64,000 nucleotides of DNA from positions 992,001-1,056,000 of the forward strand of contig CADCXD010000004.1 in assembly GCA_902806575.1 (NCBI GenBank), given 5' to 3'. Position numbers and translations under genes: made by a program. Below the pieces are notes generated by a model that saw only the letters and a list, made by a program, of their open reading frames with translations, ran no database searches and was not told the origin of the DNA. Positions 11,490-26,009 of the stretch are shown piece after piece. Numbering within the stretch: the first letter of the stretch is position 1; each line of letters begins with the position of its first letter. The DNA comes from Jackrogersella multiformis. Its lineage: Eukaryota > Ascomycota > Sordariomycetes > Xylariales > Hypoxylaceae.

Positions 11490-12493
11490 ATGGCCACCAT
11501 CAACGACTACGACATTCCCAAGGATCAACGACCGGGAAGTTCTCGACACTTTCCGCTTGTTTTCCCCTCCCGAGAGGACATGCGTCAATATAAGAAACGC
11601 CTTATTCTGAGCGAGGGTAATGCTATGCCAGATCCAACCGATGATCTAGAGTCAGATGAAGAAACTAACCACCCGCTACCAGGTAAGTTGTCAACCATGA
11701 GTCCGTCTAATTAGTATCCTTAAATCAATCCCACTAACATGTTCAAGCAGCCACTCAAGGTTTCCCAGCTTATGGAAGCACCCTCCCGTGGCTGCAGGCC
11801 TCGTACCCCTTTGCTCAAACCTCGACAACTCCTCGCTGTCCAGAACCCGAGTCCGACGGCCAAGTTTCGATTACATCTAATACCCCAAGAGTCATACTTC
11901 CGCCTACTCAAGAGGAGCATCATTCTAATGCCCAGACTCCTGTTAGTGACATGACACAACTTTCCCAGTACTTGCATCAGTCTTTGGACCAAGGTATCGC
12001 CACGCCTCCGGGGTTCCCTCCTCTGTTCCAGTATCAGGATAGAGGTACACCGCAGCCTTCTGGCTTCGTGTCTCAGTACCAGGGTCAACCCATCTCCGTG
12101 CCCCCAGGCTTTGAGCATCCGTCTCATTCTCCCAGCGTGAATGACTCGCAGAATGGTGGCTTTGTACCCAGCCGTCGTCAGATCATCACCCATCCAAACG
12201 AGACCCTTGTTGATAGCCCGACCTTTTCTGCTTTGTATGCCCCTATGCAGACTCGACGAGAGTACAACAACAATGGTAATTACTTCAACTACCAGCAGCA
12301 GCATGGTCCTGCTACCCCTGTAGGTACACCTATGGGCTCCGGTACCCCTATGTCTCGTCAATCCCAGCAGCATCAACCTCGCCTGCCGGTCGCCAAGCAC
12401 AAGCCTCAACGAGCTCTCGATGCTCAGGCGAAGAACTTCGACTCAGATGATGATGAGAGGTACTTTCCAACGTCCCATCCAAAAAAGGCCTAA
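11490..12493 (+). CDS. hypothetical P/Q-rich protein (311 aa)
   Basis: Exons 11490-11682 and 11751-12493 join in phase 1 across a 68-nt intron with a GTAAGT donor, a CACTAAC branch site and a GCAG acceptor, giving 311 residues. The ATG at 11490 has a good context (CGTCATGG). Residues ~1-64 are charged and acidic towards the intron (DPTDDLESDEE). The rest is low-complexity, with repeated PPGF motifs (TPPGFPPLF, SVPPGFEHP), Gln- and Asn-rich runs, and Gly-Thr-Pro repeats. It ends with an acidic run of Ser-Asp-Asp-Asp and a basic tail. No folded domain, signal peptide or membrane segment is seen, so it is probably a largely disordered intracellular protein. No family is recognised and no function is proposed. 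Further exons upstream cannot be excluded. Confidence 0.65.
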
Positions 12494-14100
12494 ATGTTCT
12501 TCGCCCACCGAAAGCAGGACTGAGGGATTTCAGGTTAGGGAGGGGAATCAAGAATTGCATTCGAGGAATGGTTTATGAAAGAGGTCAGTTAGGGGGTGAT
12601 GTTTACCATCATAAGATTGTATGGGCTTTCATTAGAAGCTACTTCTCATTGATCGTTAGGATCACCAGACTCCACTGTTCAGGAATGATCTTTAGCCGCA
12701 AGGCTAATTGGATCTTTCTTTTTGTGTTTCCCATCTGGGAATCTTAATAACTACCTAATTAGGAGGTAGGGATGTTTGGTTTGCTGTAACCTAACCTAGT
12801 TAGTTACTCTACTGAACGACAATGATTTTCTGATTTTCTAAGTTCCAAAATTCCCTTTTGTCGTGATAAAATACTTTGCAGCTGGATGCATTAATTCACT
12901 TAACAAAAGCGAGAGCTCTTATATCTCGGTTGATTTCGTTGACAGTTGATGGAATAGTATAACCACTTCGAGTATCATTGGAAGTAATATCTACAATTGT
13001 AGTGTAAAATAATATAAACGTTCACTAGCTTAACGGAGTTAAGGCTTCATTCGTTTCTGTTAAGAGGTTATTAACTTTTAATATAAGATATCTTGTTAAG
13101 TTATGCCTTAATTTCTATTCCATATTTATGTTTCATGCAGTCTGTAAAACCTCTTCGAGATATCCCCCCTTTTATCGTTCATTAATGTTATTTTAGCAGT
13201 ATTGTTGAACACATAATTGAGATATATTTCAAGGGTTAAGACGGGTTTAATGCCTGAATGTTGCCATATAAAAACTGTCTCGGCCTGAAAAGCAGATATT
13301 TACGTTGCATTATTTAAATTCGCAAAGTAGATCGAAGTTCTTGAACTTCTTATTGCCTACATACCTAAATAATAAGCTTGGTTCCTTTTGCAATTCGATA
13401 ATAAAGGCTCCTTAACATCACATTAAGTAACTCTAAGATCGCTTAATGCTAATATATTATCAATCTGAACAATTCGGGTACAGGTTTAAACTTAGTAGGT
13501 ATCTAGTGATATTAAGCCACATTAATATGAACGATCCTATTAGCCATAAGACTATATAAAGACCATATAACAAAAGAAGCGTTATTATTATGCTGCCTGC
13601 CTAGTATTAGCTTCTTCGGAGACCCTTACTCAGTGTCCAAGCTTCCTTACATCATATTGATCTATTATTATAGGTTAACACATTACGTTTTATTGTAAGA
13701 TCAGCTATTTATTAGGCAGCCGAAATGTTGACACTTTTAAGGCATACGAGCTAACCAATTACCGAGGTAGCCAATCTGTTACGAAGACACCCAAAAGATA
13801 TGAAAATCAAATAACTATCGCGATCAACAGACGTAAAACCGAACAACGGGATATTGCAAAGGATGTCCCTGATGAAATCTTTATGCCAGGCACGAGCTTA
13901 CATCGAGGAGCCCACGATGGTTAGAATATTACCAGATGCTCGAACAGGATACTTCTAAGGACTGACTACCTTGTAACTAGACATTGGTAGGTAGTTGGAG
14001 GCAGCTCTGCAGGCCACATACCCCCAGGAAAGTCTACAAGGCATGGACATCCCCTCTTGCCCCGACGATAAATATATCAAGTCAACCTTAATAAAATACC
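12494..14100. other. AT-rich gene-free block
   Basis: The stretch after the 11490 gene turns AT-rich from about 12830 to 13800, with many TTAA, TTAAG and TTAT words. No open frame longer than noise and no terminal repeat is seen. It resembles the AT-rich blocks at 7.1-8.3 kb and 50.3-51.5 kb and may be a repeat degraded by point mutation. Confidence 0.45.
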
Positions 14101-17100
14101 TGCCACCAAGTCTATCTCACAAGCAATGACAAGAAACCGTGGTAGTTGCCGTGATAGTTGCCGCAGAGTCTAGGTACTTGCACGCGCAGCAGCTCCTGTT
14201 GGTTGAACACCATGATATTCGGCATTGAAGTACGGAAACTACCTGCGACAGCTCGAAACAAGTGATGAGTTGTCGTGGCACAGCTCGTCTATTAGGCATA
14301 TAATTTGTAATTTTCTGGCGCCAACGCGAAGACCGAATAGTTCTAGAGTGACCCTAAATACATACTCGTTTAGTATCCACGAAGAATCGAGAAAACCCTA
14401 CCAAACCTAGGATCCGCGCCCCTTCCTCTTCATAAGAAAGCGAGGTCAGTACCATAGCATAATATAGTCAGGAAGCAAACCTGACCTCCTCCGTCTCTTC
14501 GCGCAAATTCGGACAGCATTCTCGGCGATTAGCCACACTTATTGCCGGAAGATCTCATGTCGAAATACACCTTGAGTCTCATTGAAACCCTTGATATGTA
14601 AATAGACGGCACAGCAACACTTTCTAACTGGACACCCGGGTAACCGTAATAGGTAGGCCTCTAACAGGTCTGATTTGTCAACGTACGGTGCCCTTGAAGA
14701 TTTCACGCCGTTCTTGCGCGGCGTAGTTACCATAATTTCGATGTCTGGGGAAGAGGGGGCTGATTATGCACACAACTTGATCTCGACTCTGAACCTAGGA
14801 AGCTCCTTGCGCCCTAGAGGTGTCAGCCTTAAACTATGTTATATTAGGAAGCTCGTTAGTACTCATTTTGATGACGCTGTATTATTTTTGTGCCATACAT
14901 AGCTACCTAGAACTCCAGACGTTTTGGTCCCCACCAACTAGGTACCTAGGGTATAATGTCCATGTTAATCGCCACCACAGTGTCAGAGTGAAAGCTCCGC
15001 CGCAAGGCTAACTCTAAAGCTCCATACAGAGAATAGCCAGCTTTAAAACAGGATGTCTTACGCTCAGGGACGCCTGGACTGCAATTCCAAGGCAACTGCC
15101 GAGTCACGGAATATTCCTACACACTAAAATGATCACCTGGAGGCCAAGGAGTCATGGTCGTCTGAGCGGTCAACCAATATAATTACCTAATAGAGCTAAA
15201 GAGGACTTGTGAAAGTGAGACAGCATCCACCTCTCACCAACTGAACCATTGAGTACCTAGGTAGGCATGCCTACACTAGATTTGGTTCAGCGAAGTAGAC
15301 AACTCGAAATGCCCATACCAAATAGGCGCAACTATGGATATCGAGATACTTATATGGAAACCCCTGGATCCCATATAACCCCTGCGCTATATATATATGT
15401 ATTTAGGTTAACCCCTAGCTTAAGCTGATCACCAGGCTGAGAAGCACGATCCCTTGCCGGCCCTACTACACGACGTTGCAACCCTGCCTTACGCATGCAC
15501 ACACGCGGCAACCCGGGTGGAAAGACAAGCGAGCGAGCCGTTCTGCATAGGTACTCTGAGCCGAACTATCGACCGAACTACATATCGCATTGTTAGAGTT
15601 CTGAGTAATGCGAGTCGGGTAAGATCCAAATAAGGCAGTCTCTCCAAAGGCTGCATATGTAGAGTCGCATGTGAATTAAACTACCTATGCATTATTAATG
15701 AGCCTCGCAGAAAAGAGCCATGGCGTAGTAGGTAGGTATGGCACAGCTCTAGAAGACGAAGAGCCCCGAGATTCGCATATTACGCAGATCGCGTAAACCG
15801 AGCAATCGCAGGCCTAGCTAGATCTTTGCTACGTATTCCTTCCCATCCTTCAAAGTCTACATCTCCCTGGGAGACTTCGAAATAAAAAGGGGGACCCTCG
15901 CTGGTTTGCTTACTTAGTGCTAGTACATGGCAATGAGGGTTTTTCGTACTTGATAATGGATACGCATGCTAACTCGGATAGCTGAGTTATGCAAAGTGCC
16001 AAACTCGGCTCGGGCTCGTAGTTTCGATAAATAGGGACGAGGGACGGCTAGATATCAGTGCCCAGGTATCCATCGACGCTATGTTCAGCATGGCATCTGT
16101 GCCCTTCGCGACCTTTCTCCTCGACCCGGCGAATCGAACATCCCGATACCTAGTGTACCTATTCTTTCTACTAACCAACACTAACGGATCCGGTCTCCCG
16201 CACGATAGGCCCACGTCCCGTCGCATGCTTGCTCCTACGTAGCGTACTATGTGTGCTGCACGCTCCTCCCATCGTGCCTAGCCAGCTCAGGCTACAGCTG
16301 CAAGTGTCCTTTCGGTACGGTGTGCGATGGATAGCAGCAGGAAGGCGAGCTGTCATTAGGGCCCCGCCAGCCGGTGTCCGTCGCGGTAGGCTTGCTGGAA
16401 GGGAAAGGGGCGACAGGGATGACGATCCTTTGCTCGCCTACGGCACAGCAGCGGTGGTGTAGGTAGCTACCTACTGCCTAGCTTCTAGGTAGGTATTGTA
16501 CTAGCATGACATAATAGAATATGTTATGGATTACTCGGCGGACGTGCGCTGCTCGCTTGCTAGCACTCTTCCGCTCTCACATAGCTGCATGAGATTTTCC
16601 GTGCTACTACTTCGTGGTGTAGCACACGGCTGCTGCAGCGTAGAGCGGCCGCTAAAGATCATGATCATGAAGACGAGGGAAGGGTTGTTCAGCCCGGGAA
16701 ATCCTTTTGGTCCAGGCCTCTCCGCCAGGCCGTTCTACTATATCCTTTCTCCAACGTAGGGCAACACAAAGGCAAGCGGATAGCTATTTCGAGTTAGTCG
16801 GAATAAATCTGTCGCTGTCCGAAGCGTCGCGAAATTCCGCGAAGAGGGGACCTTTTGCCCCAAATAACGCGGAATTATCCCTCTTGTCTTCGCCCGTCCT
16901 TATTATAATTAATAAATACCGCTCTCTCGAGTCTCGAATGGACCCCCTGTCTAGAATCCATCTCATCCCACGTTACGTAGGGATGTATGTATGTATGTAC
17001 ATGATGTTGTATGCGTTCCAACCGCGAGCCTACCGTGTAGAAGGCCATCCTAGGGCTAATTAGGACGTCGGGACATCCCATCCAACCGTCCGCGGACGTC

Positions 17101-20100
17101 CCGGTTCTATGGTTAGCTAACTAGTGTAGTGTACTTAGGTAATTTAGGGACCCCTTCGTGCGTAAATAATGAGGCGGTGAAGATTGCTCGACCCTGGGCA
17201 AACAAAATCACAATTTTCTGTCTGTGCCCGTACCAACCATGTTCGCCCTGGACCGAGAGGCGTGCATTGGATACCGAAGTCATGCGAGACCCGTTGTGAG
17301 CCAACGGCCACAGCATTGAAAATCCTTGTCTCGATTCCTTGGAATCGGATTGGATTGTCCTTCGATTAATAAGAGATGCTGGTCATCAACGATGAGGATG
17401 ATCGCTCGATCGTGATTGCGCCCACGAATGTCGTTTCGGCGGGCGCAGCAGCTCATCACCCACTCTAAAGGGGGGATCGGGACAAGCGAACAAGCAAGCA
17501 GGCAAGCAAGCAACAGCCGCATTTCAATACCATACTAGGCGTTTGAAGGGTGTTCTAGAAAATGACGTTCTGACAATCCTCGCCTGGGTTTCGCATCCTG
17601 CCAGCTGCCTAGGTACCTAAGGTAACAACAGCTAACAACTAACACCAACAAGAAGCCTACTCTCGTAATGGTTGGTTAGTAATATCCCAAGTCTGTTGGA
17701 AAATCCCTCGTTCGAGAACAAAAACGAAAAGGTTAAGGGTGTTGATAATAGCATGGCACTTAACTGGTTCGGAGGTTTCCCGTCATAAAGCGAGCTAGCA
17801 AGCGCTGAAAACCCACGTTTTTCTTACCCATCACCCACGTGTGGCTAGCTAAATATGTAAGTATCCCTACAGCCTGCTGCAGTCCGTGCCATGCCGTGCC
17901 TCTACATATTGCCTCGCTCCCTTCGGTCCGCGCGGTTTCTGTTTCTGCAAATCGAGTATTCAGAGGTAGGAACTGTAGATTGTATGACGTCCATCTGAAA
18001 TGGATGAGTATGTCTCGATCAGTACTAGCCCGGATCTTCTCCAGGTTGGGGGCGGCTATTATTCCGCAGTGACGTTGCGTGTGTGTCGAATAGGGATATG
18101 GTAACCGCCCCCAAAGTGGGTGGGACCGACGTCCACGTTCTGGTAAGGCTGAGATTTGGAATCAAATCTATCTGCCTTACTACTGTTATATATGTATGGG
18201 GCGATGGAGAGTTATATTCGGATTAAGCAATAAGGTACGCAATGTCATGCCGGCTTTCTACTGATCCGAGTAATGAGAACCTAGGGTCTGACTAGTTAAA
18301 GAGACTAACAATACTCACCTTGTCACTTTTTGATATTGACATTTCTGTTGCACGAAATCCTTGTTTTATATTATACTCTCTTAGTTATAGGTATTCTATG
18401 GGAAGTAATCATAAGTGATCTTGTGGATCGGCTCACCGTTTCGAAGCCTTGAGACCAGCGCCTTACTAAAACGACAATTATAAACTTTGGCAAATATAGG
18501 TATCACATCAGTAATACAGCTATAAGCTTGAGTTGTGGGTATGAGAGAATAGTTTGAACATAGTTCGTATAATCCAACAAACCGGCGACCAACCGTTTAA
18601 CGAGCAGCTCTCCCCGAAACTCGGAAATTCTTCTTCGAACCCACCAAGGGACCTATTGCTAGCGCCAGATGTGGCCAGCGAACTGAACAGGCTAGAGAAT
18701 CCTCCCAGCTTATGCCTAGAAGTTTCAAGTCGCTATACCCGTCGAACGAGACGAACTCTCTATGCATTCAAAAATCCCACAGTTCCCACTATCAGTCGGG
18801 TTTCCCGTAGGGCGCAGTCTAAGTTTGGTTAACGGAGTAGGTTGATGATGCGGGCTGGTAATATATAGCTAAAAATAACCTGTTTCATAGGGTACAGTGG
18901 ATATCGCTAGGGTAAGTCAGGCCTCAAGTAACTTCAACTCAGCGAAAACAAACTGACATAAGGCTACGCGCTGTAGCCTGTCTGCCTGCATTACAGGCGC
19001 CTCGCTGTCCAAGGATCGTGCCTTTGATAACCCACCTGATATTAGGCAGCGTCGTTGACGGTTGAAAGTCTCCAGTGCGTTCCAAACGAAATTCCATACC
19101 TTTATACCCACATTTTCCTCATTTCTGTAGCATGGCATTCCTCTGCGTTCACGATACTCTGTATCGACACCACGGCGTGGTGGATTAGGATGGCCCACAA
19201 TCCATGCTGCTAAACAGCTGGATCTTGGCACGAAACAGTGTCTTCTGTAGGCACCTGAAATCGGGACCGAGAAGAAGTGGGCTCGATGCCGACCTAGGTT
19301 GTTAGGACATCCCAAGAGTATGATATGAGCTGATCCATATGTATTGACATCCTGTGGTGTATGATGAAGGAAGTAAACTGTTATCAAAGAGAGGCGGAGA
19401 GCATAGAGACCGATCGCGATCAAGTGCCTCGTGCCTAGTCATCGTGAGAATTGCGGTGGAGAGACAGGTCGCAAATGTTGGCGCCATCAGGACTTAGTGT
19501 GTAATAGTTGGATCAGCAAGTTGAAGGCGAGACCATATGTTTGTGAGCATGACTGCTACTAGTCTCGCGCGTTACTAAAAGCCCCCAAGTGACAAATAGC
19601 CTCACAAAAGAACACCGTAGAGCTAGAGCCAACCATACAGTACTCAAATCGAGTATAATTGGATATTTCAATCTTGATTCGTGAACATTCCTGTCCTGTT
19701 CTGTACAATCCTTGTCTGAGGCTAACTGGCAGTTCGTGACATGCTCAGCTGAAAAAAAGGAAGAAAAAAATCGACTCCGAATTCAAGCCGAATTCTGACT
19801 TCAATAACACATCTGCACCGGGCCGGCCGTACCAGTCAGAGCCATCGCCTCGTCGGTCGGCCCAGCGCCGTCACCGAAGAGCAGATCAGGGTGGATATCG
19901 GCGCCCACCACCCCCTATCCACCGGGAATCATCTTCCGTCGAGTAGCATTATACTACGCAGACGAAACTGCTCCCATCATAAGATTCGCATGTAAGGAAG
20001 CAAGTCGATCACATTGCTACTTGTGAGACGGCCGTAGCCTATATACATGCTTAGGTAAGCGCGAGCCCAAGTGCGAAAGAGATAGATAGTGTGGGAAGAA

Positions 20101-23100
20101 AAGAAAAAGAAAAAGTTTTCACGAACATCTGCAGTCAGCAACGTGCATGCATACACATATGATCACAAGACATTAACAACGCACTCTTTTTTTTTTCGTT
20201 TCGGCCCAGGATCGACGGGGTGGTGCGGTTCAGCAACTCCCAGCTAGCTTCGTACGTAGGTATTCAGCTCAGCTCTGCTCTCGCACGCAGGCAAACGACC
20301 TCGCTGTGGTGCACCGTCGTACAATCGACCCGTCGTATCGGGCCATCGAGAGATCCCAGATTATGTCGTGCCAGCCTGCTTTATTAGGCCAGTCCGGCGA
20401 CACGAGGAGGCGATTTCCGCTGGTGGACTCCGGCGGGCTAGCTGGATGAGTTGCCTAAGAGGTAGGTAGGTAGGTAGATGCCTGATAGATACCTGATAAA
20501 TATCTCTACCTACCTAGGTAAGTATTGCGGTGGGAGAAAAAGGTGATCCTGATTATTAACTTATTACTACCTACTCTGCTACGCCATAGTATTTTCCATC
20601 CAGGGACAAATCATGCCCGGACTACCGCAGCGGCATGATGTGGGGCGTACGTACCTACATGGTAGATATAATAGGTTACTTATATTAATATGTTATACCT
20701 CGACCTTACTACCTACGTAAACAAAACCAAGTAAAATCAGGGAATTCCAGAATGGCGGCGGAACATCCCTTGCGTTCATACCCACCCGGGGATCGTATCG
20801 CGGGGGACTAATGTATGTTATGGGTTACCTCTCTTTCGGCTACCTCTCCTGGTTACGTACGCACGCATGTGAAGACGTCAAGGATTCCACACGGCTGGTG
20901 AATACCTTAGGTATGCAATCATCGTACATGACGAAGGGTTGCTGCTGTTGCTGTTGGGCGAATCTGAGCGACGAATGTACATTATGTATGTCTAGTTACC
21001 AGTAGCGGACTAATCACTATATCGGGCTTAGTCATGTGGGCTCGGCCAGGAGGGTATCGTGTCGGTTCAAGACATGGAACTCTACTGCTACTAATACCTA
21101 TCGAGTTAAGGAGTTGATAGTCTTGTCTGTCTCTCTCTCTCTCTGCCTGCCGGGAAACGCAGAGTCGCATTGCAAGACGAAACCCCGCGGCTTAGACGCG
21201 ATGAAACTCTTGAAGCGGAAGTGAGTAGTCCCGGACATTGTTTCGGGTCCGTCGTGTATGTACACTATTGATTATACGTAGTGTACATACTAGGTATATA
21301 TGTGCGTAGGGTATGAGGGTATGGTACTGTGCATACCGTGGCTCCTCGTCGGGTGGGACGACAGGGCTCGTTTGTCGCTAATAGTAGAGAGGTGGAGCGC
21401 CTAGTTTGCTTGAGGAAGACATATTCACCCAACGCACATAAAAGTGACGTCCCGCATGGTGTATGATAGCCTATGATGTTGCTTCCGTAGGGCCTAGCGT
21501 GGAAATGACAGATCTTGCAGCAGAGAAGAACAAAAGGGCTAGCTGCATGGTAAGCTAGTGTAAATGTGCAGTTAGCAAAAAACCATTCGCGGGCTTTTCT
21601 TGGTTGCTATATAAAAGTCACTTATAGTATAAGAAATAGCCGGCTTCCCTTACCCACCGCATTTCGAGGTGATACTCTGCTTGGGCTGGATAGTGTAGGT
21701 GTGTGGACATCCTAGTAAATCGGTATTTTCGATAGGCAACTCCCCATGACTTCAGTTAAGAGGGAGTAGGGCCGGGACTGTATGCAGGCGGTATGGTATG
21801 GAGCTCGTGCGGGTGGAGAATGATGTAACAGACGGGATCAAAATCATATCTACAAACCATGGTTATCATATACCGAGGCCTTGGTCAGCCTTACGAGAGC
21901 TAGTGTAGTGTAGGTAGTCTGTAAAATCCAGGGTCGCTACTAGTGTATAGTATGCCTGTTATGTAGAAGGATGCTCCACCGAAAGGGGTCTCAAAATTCC
22001 CGTCCTGTTCTACCGACGTGCTAAGGGAGAGCTTGACAAATTAGGATCGCCCTATAACGGAGATAGACCCGCTTGAGACCTCGTGGGAGATTCGTCAGTT
22101 ACATAATATACATTTGTACGGAATATAGCGGGCTGAGGTGGAATAGAGGTTATTGGACCACAAATCCGGCCCAAGAAACATTTCCTCAAGGAACGCTTTG
22201 ACGATTTGCCACGTGCTAAGTTTCGTTTCGTACATTACGGCTAGGAGGAGAAGTCCAAGTCCAAGAGAGTCAAGTCCAAGAGAGTTCAGCGTTCAACGTT
22301 CGGGATCTACTATATGCGATGAATCAAGATTAGTTAGCCGATAGGTAAGCGATGCATGATATGTATCTCGCATCTGTGGCCAGTAGCGACATTGGCGTGC
22401 GGGAAATATGTAAGGTATGTATAGGTAGTTATAGATGATAGGGTATATACTATGTAGTGGCTAGCGATATAAGAAATTTATATTGAATAATAAAGGCGCT
22501 AATTGGTAGGTATAATCGATGAAGTGTGTGTGCGTATCCATGGATGACTTCGTAGAAGAGGGTTAGACTTCTGGAAGATCGGCCGAAGTTTTCTCCCGAG
22601 CTTCCCCTTTAGGAAGCTTAGGAGAGATGTTGCCCGCGAGAACGGATGCCTCGGTGTTATATGTCACACCTAAATGACAATACATGATGTAGGGTGCGTT
22701 GTCTTCGCATATGTATGCATTTTGAACATTGGCCTGTTCCTGAAATCATCACCCCTATGGGCAGCCAGCCAGGAACAAGACAAGATGCCGCTTAATGATA
22801 AAGTGGTGCTTTACAAATAGTTAAGCGACGGTCAAAACTCATCCTGAAACGTCCCTTCGTCAAGAACATAGCCTTTATCCTCCGGGGGCGGTTGACGAAG
22901 TAAGGATTTGACAGGCTGAGTCCCCTCCGTCGGTCTAGGTATGGTTCTTACTGCTACTCTGAACGTGCGCATACAACATCAACGATAATGGTTAGAGAGA
23001 GGGGGGTCCTTGGGTAAAAGAGGTAAAGACAGCGCCACTAGAGAAAGACAGCGCTATATGCGATGCTGCGTGATATCTTCTCCAATTAGTCGAGCGATGT

Positions 23101-24400
23101 AGTAGCACCCACGAGACCCTAGGGGAATTTTCGATAGAGATTTCTCTGCAGATGAAGGGGCAGAGGGGGTCCTGGGGAACACATATTAGACGCGCAGCAA
23201 GGTCCCATCCGCAGCGGAAGGCAATATGCTACCGGTTGATCAATACCAATACCAATAACCGGCGAATAGGCCGTCATTGCGGGGATGTGTGAACTGTGCC
23301 ATTGGACATCCAACACTCATCACCATTTCGTATCCGGAGGTTTAATAGGGGACGCCGGGCACCGGGGATTAGGGTCCCCCTCGGGGATAGTTTCGATTCT
23401 CTTACATAGTAATACTGATTTACATCCTATGCCATCCCATCCTATAGTATATAGTACTGTAAACTAAATGTCGTCAGTGGGGCTCGGTATACCTACCACT
23501 TTAATGGGACTCGGAATTCGACGGCGTAAATCTGCTAATTTCGGCTGGAATAACCCTCTTCCTAAAAGATCCTAAGTGATGAAGAAACTGACATTTGCAT
23601 CATCTTGGAAAGGCGTAGAGATTTAATGCATGTGAATCGATATTGGTTGACTCGTAAACTTGACCCAGGTTTCTAATATACAAGGAGAGATGTGACTTCA
23701 TATTTCTCTGCCAATGATGATTGGGCCGGAGTAGTAGCGAACGAAGAACGGTGCCATTCGGTTTACAGGCCGTTGTGAATCTCCGCGGGAGTGGGATATA
23801 ACGCATTCTGCTGCAAGGGGTCGTCGAAATGCATATCGAAAGATAATAAGGCGTATAAAAAGTTTTCTTTATTATTTGTTTCTTCTCGTTGTTACGTATG
23901 GGCGACCTGATGTATGCATGAGTGTGCGAAAATAATTAACCTATCAGTTCCGGGCTCAATGTCACTCGAGGATATAAAATAACCGTACGTATGGGTGTGT
24001 GCGTGTATGTCAGTAAGGTAAAGGTGTGAAGACTTGGAACAGGCAAAAGACGGCCACGGCTTAAAAGGGCTGGCGTTCCTGTTTACCGGATAGGGGTGTT
24101 GTATTAAGCACTCAAAAGATGGCTGGCAACGTCAGTCATGACAAATGCGACTCGTAGTGCATCGAGGCCTGTCGGTACTTGAGTCGAGGTCCAATGGGCC
24201 AGCAGCTTAGCATCGTCGCGGTTGCTGTCCCATCTGTACTATGGGATGAGGAAGAATATGGACGGCAACGAGTAGGACGGAAATGTCTGGAAGACCACGC
24301 ATCGCATATGCAGCATCGTTATAAGCAACGAATATCGTTGGTCTTCCGGTGGACATAGCCACACAAGCTTGCATATCACTCACGCGACAGGGAGCTCGGT
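14101..24400. other. gene desert, left and central part
   Basis: About 10 kb with no supported gene. The longest frame, 168 codons on the minus strand (18917-19423), shows no domain and an amino-acid make-up rich in Arg and Cys, as expected of non-coding DNA. TACCTAGGTA copies are at 15254-15263 and 20511-20520. Small repeats include (CT)n at about 21129-21145 and a 15-bp direct repeat near 22252-22285. A strong inverted repeat is at 21256-21290. Non-coding RNA genes cannot be excluded by eye. Confidence 0.4.
21256..21290. repeat. perfect 12-bp inverted repeat with 11-nt loop
   Basis: The left arm GTATGTACACTA (21256-21267) and right arm TAGTGTACATAC (21279-21290) are exact reverse complements, separated by 11 bases. 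It lies in the gene desert. It could be a hairpin in a transcript, a factor-binding dyad or a remnant of a terminal inverted repeat; no flanking target-site duplication is obvious. Confidence 0.85.
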
Positions 24401-24483
24401 AATAAAAAATGCCGGGACGTGCTTGGTCAGCAGCAGGGCGAATAAGACGTGAGTGCGTTGGATGTATTTTCGAAGATACTCGG

Positions 24484-25712
24484 TACCTAGGTACCCTAGG
24501 TAGGTAGCAATCAGGCGCGCAGCCTTGTCGCCTTGCCGCCTCGTATGGGTTAGGTACTGAAAGGCTGTAGCTGAGAAACTTCCAAGATCCATGGATTGCC
24601 AGCCTTTCATAGTACATACTACGTACGTATATACCTAGGTAGGCATATCTGCCCTAGCTGTGAATGTCTAATGTCCATAATAGGTAGCAGAGACGGGTGA
24701 TTGACCTATTGGCCCCCAACTCCAAGCCAGCCGAGCCCGGAGGCGGGATGAATTGGCAAACTCATATATGGGATGCAGCCTTGTAAGGTTGTGTGCAGTT
24801 CGGGGCTGCATGTCATGCACGCCAAGCCCTACATACACTTACATACGTGCCTATCCCGCTAAGATACTATATACTATATACTATGCATATAGTGTATATA
24901 ATATCTACCTAAAGTACCTAGGTATGTAGTGTGTATTATGTAGGCACCTAAGCAGGTATGAGAAAAGGAGGGGGTTTGGGCAGGGGAAGACGTTGTGTCG
25001 TACCCGAACGACGAAACATTTTGTGTACAACTACTATGTATGAGTGCCTCTAAAGTGCCGCCGAACCATCTAAGTCCCTGCCTACATGTACATAGGTGTC
25101 GTTAGTCGCCAGAGGGAGGGTGTCGCTGTAACACAAAATACCTAGGTATCGGTGCTTCTACCTGGTGATACCTATACGTGCAAGTATGTGTAAGTATGTA
25201 TTATAATGGTAGTTCCCTTCAGCTGAAAAGGGGGTCTTGTTCCAACCCTATTTTGCTAGCGTCATGCCAATCACCGAGATTCTCTTAGCTATTTTCTAAT
25301 AGCCAATTCAGGTAAGAAACGAAGCGACGAATAGAGATTAAGATCGAGTTGTGAGACTATGTAGGCTTCGTCACTCTATTATTAAGGTGGCGTCTTAACG
25401 GGCTATAAGTGCCTAGCCAGTTAGGGTACTAAGGTAGCTTGGCCTGAGGCAGTAGGTATGTATTCTAGAACTTCCCGAAGGTGATTCTAACGCCAGGCTC
25501 AGGCTGTCTTTTAAGTACCTAGGTATGTACTCGTAAGCTACCTAGGCTGCTAGGTACCTAGGTATGCATGCTAGCGGAATCAATGACCGCAGCTGGAATA
25601 GTAGTCTCAGAGTTAGCTATCTCCGAATTGCCTGTTATCGATCGTTAGCTTACATGCTAACGACAATTTCAAGGATACCTACCAGGTAGGTATCTATATA
25701 GGTACCTAGGTA
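24484..25712. repeat. cluster of seven TACCTAGGTA palindromes
   Basis: Exact copies start at 24484, 24632, 24915, 25139, 25516, 25555 and 25703, that is seven within 1.23 kb. Some are extended, for example GGTACCTAGGTACC at 25702. A second cluster of six copies starts at 28131, 28547, 29299, 30323, 30370 and 30393. The motif is a head-to-head junction of the tetranucleotides TACC and GGTA. Confidence 0.85.
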
Positions 25713-25991
25713 CCTTAGATAGGTAGCTATTGATCTCAACTTTAGAGTAAAGATATAAATATAAATAAATTATAAATGGTAGAAAAATCCAATTAACTCA
25801 AAACGACTAATAAATCCAAGACTCATTACCTCACACTCGACTTGACAAGCAAGTTGGTAAAATATGGGTTAGAGCATTCCCGGTATCATGGATACCTTAG
25901 GTAGGGTTCGAAACTGTCAATCAAGTACATGTGGCTACCACTCAGAGTCTCAGCCACTAATAGTAAGTACTGACCAGGTAGGTACTATGTA

Positions 25992-26009
25992 ATTCCCGCC
26001 TGCGGGAAT
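25992..26009. repeat. 8-bp palindromic hairpin
   Basis: ATTCCCGC and GCGGGAAT are exact reverse complements separated by two bases (CT). It lies in otherwise gene-free DNA. The tRNA-like look of the flanking bases was examined and rejected. Confidence 0.7.

Noticed and set aside
18917..19423. 168-codon minus-strand frame in the desert
   Set aside because: There is no domain, a random-looking Arg/Cys-rich make-up, no splice partner, and overlapping frames of similar quality.
24207..24617. 136-codon minus-strand frame
   Set aside because: It crosses a TACCTAGGTA tract, has no motif, and a second frame overlaps it.
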